Positions 58,001-64,000 of a stretch of 64,000 bases of DNA are shown piece after piece. Under the pieces are notes generated by a model that did no database searches, was not told the DNA's origin, and worked only from the letters and a program-made list of their open reading frames with translations. The first letter of the stretch is position 1, and the number at the start of each line of letters is the position of its first letter. This DNA is from Atrina japonica. Lineage: Eukaryota; Mollusca; Bivalvia; Pterioida; Pinnidae. The stretch spans positions 310,001-374,000 of the forward strand of contig BROG01000515.1 in the NCBI GenBank assembly GCA_030159075.1, in the 5' to 3' direction. The position numbers were made by a program, and so were the translations under genes.

Positions 58001-58076
58001 TCAAAGATGGCAAAAGGTTTATTTCCTGAAGCTGAAGTGATGAGAGGACCACATTGGAAATGGAAAAATGATGATG
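51809..58076 (+). CDS. MIB2: MIB-type E3 ubiquitin ligase, first three recognised exons (gene continues past the right edge)
   Basis: Mind bomb proteins are cytoplasmic RING E3 ligases; MIB1 and MIB2 ubiquitinate Notch ligands. Their N-terminus is MIB/HERC2 domain, ZZ zinc finger, second MIB/HERC2 domain, which is exactly the order seen. Exons 51809-52022, 52574-52745 and 57964-58076 have GT/AG borders and joining phases (1, 2 and 1 extra nt), giving about 166 codons. The ZZ pattern ends in LCTKCYM, closer to MIB2 than MIB1, so I call it MIB2-like; bivalves have many MIB2-like paralogues, and the ankyrin repeats and RING fingers that would decide are off the right edge. The first codon of exon 51809 is ATG, but an upstream coding exon is not excluded. 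The last intron is at least 5.9 kb, almost all tandem repeat. Confidence 0.85.
52574..52745 (+). CDS. MIB2: MIB-like exon: ZZ zinc finger
   Basis: 172 bp after a long t tract and CAG. It encodes GVLHKSVTCDCC, then VGLRFKCTTC, DFDLCTKCYM and EHDVDHTFVRID. The four cysteine pairs and the final H..H (EHDVDH) are the zinc ligands of a ZZ finger. Donor GCAGC|GTGAGT at 52745. Confidence 0.95.
52746..54784. other. MIB-like intron, 5' half
   Basis: Contains a short (ta)n tract at 52768-52790 and a g-rich run near 53270. No conserved exon or dispersed element recognised. Confidence 0.5.
54785..56003. repeat. 43-bp minisatellite, about 28 copies
   Basis: Unit 'gtgtttggcagtggcggagg' then 'gtattgtaaaatcgtatatt' and 'gat', with g/a and a/g variants. 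As 43 is not a multiple of 3 the repeat runs through all frames; the minus-strand frames with LPLPNTSIYDF are artefacts. Confidence 0.97.
56800..57127. repeat. 42-bp minisatellite, 8 copies
   Basis: Unit 'tcattatagtcctatcacct' then 'aatatccatgggacctgttt' and 'ta'. Very uniform, so probably young. Confidence 0.96.
57230..57910. repeat. Two dispersed repeat copies in the MIB-like intron
   Basis: 57230-57430 is an inverted partial copy of 23330-23440 ('gtcacttggtacatctttaa' against 'tttttaaagacgtaccaagt'). 57625-57910 is a direct copy of the hairpin element at 155-445 ('cttgagaaacccagtttggc', 'ttggacgtgaccttattttc', 'gtatatagctcttatttctt'). Confidence 0.65.
57964..58076 (+). CDS. MIB2: MIB-like exon: start of second MIB/HERC2 domain
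   Basis: 113 bp after acceptor TGTTTTAG. It encodes a basic linker (ARSKSKRNSK) and then GLFPEAEVMRGPHWKWKNDD, the start of a second MIB/HERC2 domain ('G.F.GA.V.RGPDW.W..QDGG'). Donor GATG|GTATGT at 58076. The remainder of the domain must lie beyond 64000. Confidence 0.9.
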
Positions 58077-58094
58077 GTATGTACTTAAAAGGAT

Positions 58095-59350
58095 ATACTC
58101 TATGTACAATGTTATATGTATAATATCATATGTACACTGTTATATGTATATTGTATGTACACTGTACATGTATGTACACTGTTATATGTATGATATCGTA
58201 TGTACACTGTATGTACAGTTATATGTATGATATTATATGTACACTGTTTTATGTATATTGTATGTACACTGTATGTACACTGTTATATGTATGATATTGT
58301 ATGTACACTGTTATATGTATATTGTATGTACACTGTATGTACAGTTATATGTATGATATTGTATGTACACTGTTTTATGTATATTGTATGTACACTGTAT
58401 GTACACTGTTATATGTATGATATTGTATGTACACTGTTATATGTATATTGTATGTACACTGTATGTAAACTGTTATATGTATGATATTGTACACTGTTAT
58501 ATGTATGATATTGTATGTACACTGTATGTACACTGTTATATGTATGATATTGTATGTACACTGTTATATGTATGATATTGTATGTACACTGTATGTACAC
58601 TGTTATATGTATGATATTGTATGTACACTGTATGTACACTGTTATATGTATGATATTGTATGTACACTGTTATATGTATGATATTGTATGTACACTGTTT
58701 TATGTATATTGTATGTACACTGTATGTACACTGTTATATGTATGATATTGTATGTACACTGTTATATGTATGATATTGTATGTACATTGTTATATGTATG
58801 ATATTGTATGTACATTGTTATATGTATGATATTGTATGTAAACTGTATGTACACTGTTATATGTATGATATTGTATGTACACTGTATGTACACTGTTATA
58901 TGTATGATATTGTATGTACACTGTTATATGTATGATATTGTATGTACACTGTATGTACACTGTTATATGTATGATATCGTATGTACACTGTATGTACAGT
59001 TATATGTATGATATTGTATGTACACTGTATGTACACTGTTATATGTATGATATTGTATGTACACTGTTATATGTATGATATTGTATGTACACTGTATGTA
59101 CACTGTTATATGTATGATATCATATGTACACTGTATGTACAGTTATAAGTATGATATTGTATGTACACTCTATGTACACTGTTATATGTATGATATTGTA
59201 TGTACACTGTTATATGTATGATATTGTATGTACACTGTTATATGTATGATATTGTATGTACACTATGTACACTGTTATATTATGATGTTGTATGAACAAT
59301 ATGTACAATGTTATATGTGTATATCGTATGTACACTATGTACAATATTGT
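58095..59350. repeat. Compound 28/39-bp minisatellite
   Basis: Unit 'tgtacactgttatatgtatg' then 'atattgta', with an optional extra 'tgtacactgta'. Each unit ends in a donor-like GTATGTAC word, as at the exon border 18 bp upstream of the array. Several runs are alternating or near-alternating purine-pyrimidine. Confidence 0.96.
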
Positions 59351-59384
59351 ATTTACAATATCATATGTGTATTTGATTAGTGCT

Positions 59385-59598
59385 ACACAACAATTTTTTC
59401 AGTTATATGGTAGTAACCTGTTTTGAATGGTGGAGGAGAGAACCAGGTTACAGTGTACCCAGGAAGAGACCAATTGGCAAACTTTCTCATAAAAATCAGT
59501 TTAAGTTCCAGCAGAGCTTGACCTGCAGTGACCAGATGTGACAGACTTCATGGTTTAAAGCGCAATGATCTAACAACTCGACCACAGAGACCCCCATT
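59385..59598 (-). mobile_element. tRNA-derived SINE between two arrays
   Basis: On the minus strand from about 59597: tRNA-like head GGGGTCTCTGTGGTCGAGTT with an A-box-like TGGTCGAGTTGT, body 'gtcacatctggtcactgcag', and tail near 59400 with 'aacctggttctctcctccac'. Confidence 0.6.
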
Positions 59599-59600
59599 TA

Positions 59601-62600
59601 CAATGTGTGTGTACACTGTACAATATCACATGTACAGTGTGTATGTACACTGTACAATATCACATGTACAATGTGTGTGTACACAGTACAATATCACATG
59701 AACAATGTGTGTGTACACTGTATGTACAATATCACATGTACAATGTGTGTGTACACTGTACAATATCACATGTACAATGTGTATGTACACAATACAATAT
59801 CACATGTACAATGTGTGTGTACACTGTATGTACAATATCACATGTACAATGTGTATGTACACTGTATAATATCACAAGTACAATATCACAAGTACAATGT
59901 GTGTGTACACTGTATGTACAATATCACATGTACAATGTGTGTGTACACTGTATAATATCACAAGTACAATGTGTGTGTACACTGTATGTACAATATCACA
60001 TGTACAATGTGTGTGTACACAGTACAATATCACATGTACAATGTGTATGTACACTGTATAATATCACAAGTACAATGTGTGTGTACACTGTATGTACAAG
60101 ATCACATGTACAATGTGTGTGTACACTGTATCTACAGTATGACATGTACAATGTGTGTGTACACTGTATGTACAATATCACATGTACAATGTGTGTGTAC
60201 ACTGTATCTACAGTATGACATGTACAATGTGTATGTACACTGTATAATATCACAAGTACAATGTGTGTGTACACTGTATGTACAATATCACATGTACAAT
60301 GTGTGTGTACACTGTATAATATCACAAGTACAATGTGTGTGTACACTGTATAATATCACAAGTACAATGTGTGTGTACACTGTATGTACAATATCACATG
60401 TACAATATGTGTGTACACCATACAATATCACATGTACAATGTGTATGTACACTGTATGTACAATATCACATGTACAATGTGTGTGTACACCGTACAATAT
60501 CACATGTACAATGTGTATGTACACTGTATAATATCACATGTACAATGTGTGTGTACACTGTATGTACAATATCACATGTACAATGTGTGTGTACACCATA
60601 CAATATCACATGTACAATGTGTATGTACACTGTATGTACAATATCACATGTACAATGTGTATGTACACAGTACAATATCACATGTACAATGTGTGTATAC
60701 TGTATGTACAATATCACATGTACAATGTGTGTGTATACTGTATGTACAATATCACATGTACAATGTGTGTATACTGTATGTACAATATCACATGTACAAT
60801 GTGTGTATACTGTATGTACAATATCACATGTACAATGTGTGTATACTGTATGTACAATATCACATGTACAATGTGTGTATACTGTATGTACAATATCACA
60901 TGTACAATGTGTGTGTATACTGTATGTACACTGTACAATATCACATGTACAATGTGTGTATACTGTATGTACAATATCACATGTACAATGTGTGTATACT
61001 GTATGTACAATATCACATGTACAATATGGGTGTATACTGTATGTACAATATCACATGTACAATGTGTGTGTATACTGTATGTACACAGTACAATATCACA
61101 TGTACAATGTGTGTATACTGTATGTACACAGTACAATATCACATGTACAATGTGTGTATACTGTATGTACAATATCACATGTACAATGTGTGTATACTGT
61201 ATGTACAATATCACATGTACAATGTGTGTATACTGTATGTACAATATCGCATGTACAATGTGTGTATACTGTATGTACACAGTACAATATCACATGTACA
61301 ATGTGTATGTACACTGTATAATATCACAAGTACAATGTGTGTGTACACTGTATGTACAATATCACATGTACAATGTGTGTGTACACTGTATCTACAGTAT
61401 GACATGTACAATGTGTGTACACTGTATGTACAATATCACATGTACAATGTGTGTGTGTACACTGTATCTACAGTATGACATGTACAATGTGTATGTACAC
61501 TGTATAATATCACAAGTACAATGTGTGTGTACACTGTATGTACAATATCACATGTACAATGTGTGTGTACACTGTATAATATCACAAGTACAATGTGTGT
61601 GTGCACTGTATAATATCACAAGTACAATGTGTGTGTACACTGTATGTACAATATCACATGTACAATATGTGTGTACACCATACAATATCACATGTACAAT
61701 GTGTATGTACACTGTATGTACAATATCACATGTACAATGTGTGTGTACACCATACAATATCACATGTACAATGTGTATGTACACTGTATAATATCACATG
61801 TACAATGTGTGTGTACACTGTATGTACAATATCACATGTACAATGTGTGTGTACACCGTACAATATCACATGTACAATGTGTATGTACACTGTATGTACA
61901 ATATCACATGTACAATGTGTATGTACACAGTACAATATCACATGTACAATGTGTGTATACTGTATGTACAATATCACATGTACAATGTGTGTATACTGTA
62001 TGTACAATATCACATGTACAATGTGTGTATACTGTATGTACAATATCACATGTACAATGTGTGTATACTGTATGTACAATATCACATGTACAATGTGTGT
62101 ATACTGTATGTACAATATCACATGTACAATGTGTGTATACTGTATGTACAATATCACATGTACAATATGGGTGTATACTGTATGTACACTGTACAATATC
62201 ACATGTACAATGTGTGTATACTGTATGTACAATATCACATGTACAATGTGTGTATACTGTATGTACAATATCACATGTACAATGTGTGTGTATACTGTAT
62301 GTACACAGTACAATATCACATGTACAATGTGTGTATACTGTATGTACACAGTACAATATCACATGTACAATGTGTGTATACTGTATGTACAATATCACAT
62401 GTACAATGTGTGTATACTGTATGTACAATATCACATGTACAATGTGTGTATGCTGTATGTACACTGTACAATATCACATGTACAATGTGTGTATACTGTA
62501 TGTACAATATCACATGTACAATGTGTGTATACTGTATGTACAATATCACATGTACAATGTGTGTATACTGTTTGTACAATATCACATGTACAATGTGTGT

Positions 62601-63225
62601 ATACTGTATGTACAATATCACATGTACAATGTGTGTATACTGTATGTACAATATCACATGTACAATGTGTGTATACTGTATGTACACTGTACAATATCAC
62701 ATGTACAATGTGTGTATACTGTATGTACACAGTATAATATCACATGTACAATGTGTGTATAGTGTATGTACAATATCACATGTACAATGTGTGTGTATAC
62801 TGTATGTACACAGTACAATATCACATGTACAATGTGTGTATACTGTATGTACACAGTACAATATCACATGTAAATTGTGTATGTACACTGTACAATATCA
62901 CATGTACAATGTGTGTATACTGTATGTACAATATCACATGTACAATGTGTGTATACTGTATGTACACTGTACAATATCACATGTACAATGTGTGTATACT
63001 GTATGTACAATATCACATGTACAATGTGTGTATACTGTATGTACACTGTACAATATCACATGTACAATATGTGTATACTGTATGTACAATATCACATGTA
63101 CAATGTGTGTATACTGTATGTACACTGTACAATATCACATGTACAATGTGTGTATACTGTATGTACACAGTACAATATCACATGTAAATTGTGTATGTAC
63201 ACTGTACAATATCACTTGTACAATG
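59601..63225. repeat. 36-38-bp minisatellite, about 3.6 kb, with a 1260-bp higher-order copy
   Basis: Unit 'acaatatcacatgtacaatg' then 'tgtgtatactgtatgt' and variants with 'gtacactgta' or 'gtacacagt'. A block near 60335-61000 recurs near 61595-62260 with the same order of variants (offset 1260 bp). Long frames up to 636 residues across it are artefacts. Confidence 0.97.
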
Positions 63226-64000
63226 TGTGTAGTTGTGTGTTTGTGTGTAGGTGTGTGTCTGTGTGTAGTTGTGTGTCTGTGTGTAGTTGTGTGTCTGTGT
63301 GTAGTTGTGTGTCTGTGTGTAGGTGTGTGTCTGTGTGTAGTTGTGTGTCTGTGTGTAGGTGTGTGTCTGTGTGTAGTTGTGTGTCTGTGTGTAGGTGTGT
63401 GTCTGTGTGTAGGTGTGTGTCTGTGTGTAGGTGTGTGTCTGTGTGTAGGTGTGTGTCTGTGTGTAGGTGTGTGTCTGTGTGTAGGTGTGTGTGTAGTGTG
63501 TAGTTGTGTGTGTCTGTGTGTAGGTGTGTGTCTGTGTGTAGGTGTGTGTCTGTGTGTCTGTGTGTGTAGTTGTGTGTGTGTTGTGTGTGTAGTTGTGTGT
63601 CTGTGTGTAGGTGTGTGTGTGTGTGTGTCTGTGTGTAGTTGTGTGTCTGTGTGTAGTTGTGTGTCTGTGTGTAGTTGTGTGTCTGTGTGTAGGTGTGTGT
63701 CTGTGTAGTTGTGTGTCTGTGTGTAGTTGTGTGTCTGTGTGTAGATGTGTGTCTGTGTGTAGTTGTGTGTCTGTGTGTAGTTGTGTGTCTGTGTGTAGTT
63801 GTGTGTCTGTGTGTAGGTGTGTGTCTGTGTGTAGTTGTGTGTCTGTGTGTAGTTGTGTGTCTGTGTGTAGGTGTGTGTCTGTGTGTAGTTGTGTGTGTGT
63901 GTCTGTGTGTAGATTGTGTGTGTAGTTGTGTGTCTGTGTGTAGTTGTGTGTCTGTGTGTAGGTGTGTGTCTGTGTGTAGGTGTGTGTAGGTGTGTAGTTG
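63226..64000. repeat. (GT)-rich 18-bp minisatellite running off the right edge
   Basis: Unit 'tgtgtgtctgtgtgtagt' or '...agg', with short interruptions. It starts directly from the last unit of the preceding array ('acaatgtgtgtagttgtgtg'). Confidence 0.96.

Noticed and set aside
61798..63708. A 636-residue open frame on the plus strand, with others of 328-417 residues nearby
   Set aside because: The tandem unit is 36 bp or another multiple of 3 over most of the run, so stops are avoided by periodicity. Composition (C, V, Y, T, M only) is that of the DNA repeat, and both strands and several frames are open.

Overview
This is a eukaryotic window, AT-rich, with spliced genes, long introns and a very heavy load of tandem and dispersed repeats. 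The gene families, the tRNA-derived SINE-like elements and hairpin elements of the type common in shellfish genomes suggest a mollusc, probably a bivalve. I cannot name the species. Nearly all long open frames are artefacts of tandem repeats whose unit is a multiple of 3 bp, or random frames in introns.

Two genes are supported. (1) On the minus strand, the first ten coding exons of a calsyntenin (27222 down to 657) encode about 567 residues: signal peptide, two cadherin domains, the cysteine-containing linker, and the split LamG-like domain. Every exon pair joins in phase at GT/AG sites, and the gene runs off the left edge before its transmembrane and cytoplasmic part. (2) On the plus strand, the start of a MIB-type (mind bomb) E3 ubiquitin ligase: a MIB/HERC2 domain exon (51809-52022), a ZZ zinc-finger exon (52574-52745) and the first part of a second MIB/HERC2 domain (57964-58076). 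The gene runs off the right edge through an intron of at least 5.9 kb made almost wholly of tandem repeats. The two genes are divergent, separated by about 24.6 kb of repeat-rich intergenic DNA.

Layout. 1-27 kb: calsyntenin with introns holding minisatellites, MITE-like hairpins, a 4.4 kb DNA transposon with a broken protein gene (8.6-13.0 kb), a dead Tc1/mariner transposase (24.7-25.4 kb) and dispersed repeat copies. 27-37 kb: intergenic DNA with an AT microsatellite, SINE, foldback elements and inverted copies of repeats also found in the calsyntenin introns. 37-50 kb: giant minisatellites (6.6 kb of a 38-bp unit, 1.7 kb of a 39-bp unit, 1.5 kb of a 41-bp unit). 50-64 kb: MIB-like gene with 43-bp, 42-bp, 28-bp, 36-38-bp and 18-bp arrays. 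Adding array coordinates, roughly 40% of the window is tandem repeat.

The most interesting pattern is where the arrays came from. In calsyntenin, three tandem arrays sit directly on exon-intron junctions and have copied the splice site itself: over 20 copies of a 5' splice site with 36 bp of exon, about 25 copies of a 3' splice site with its polypyrimidine tract, and a small third donor case. In the intergenic region, two large minisatellites appear to have grown from two different internal segments of two copies of one tRNA-derived SINE-like element. No prokaryotic, viral, CRISPR or rRNA features were seen.
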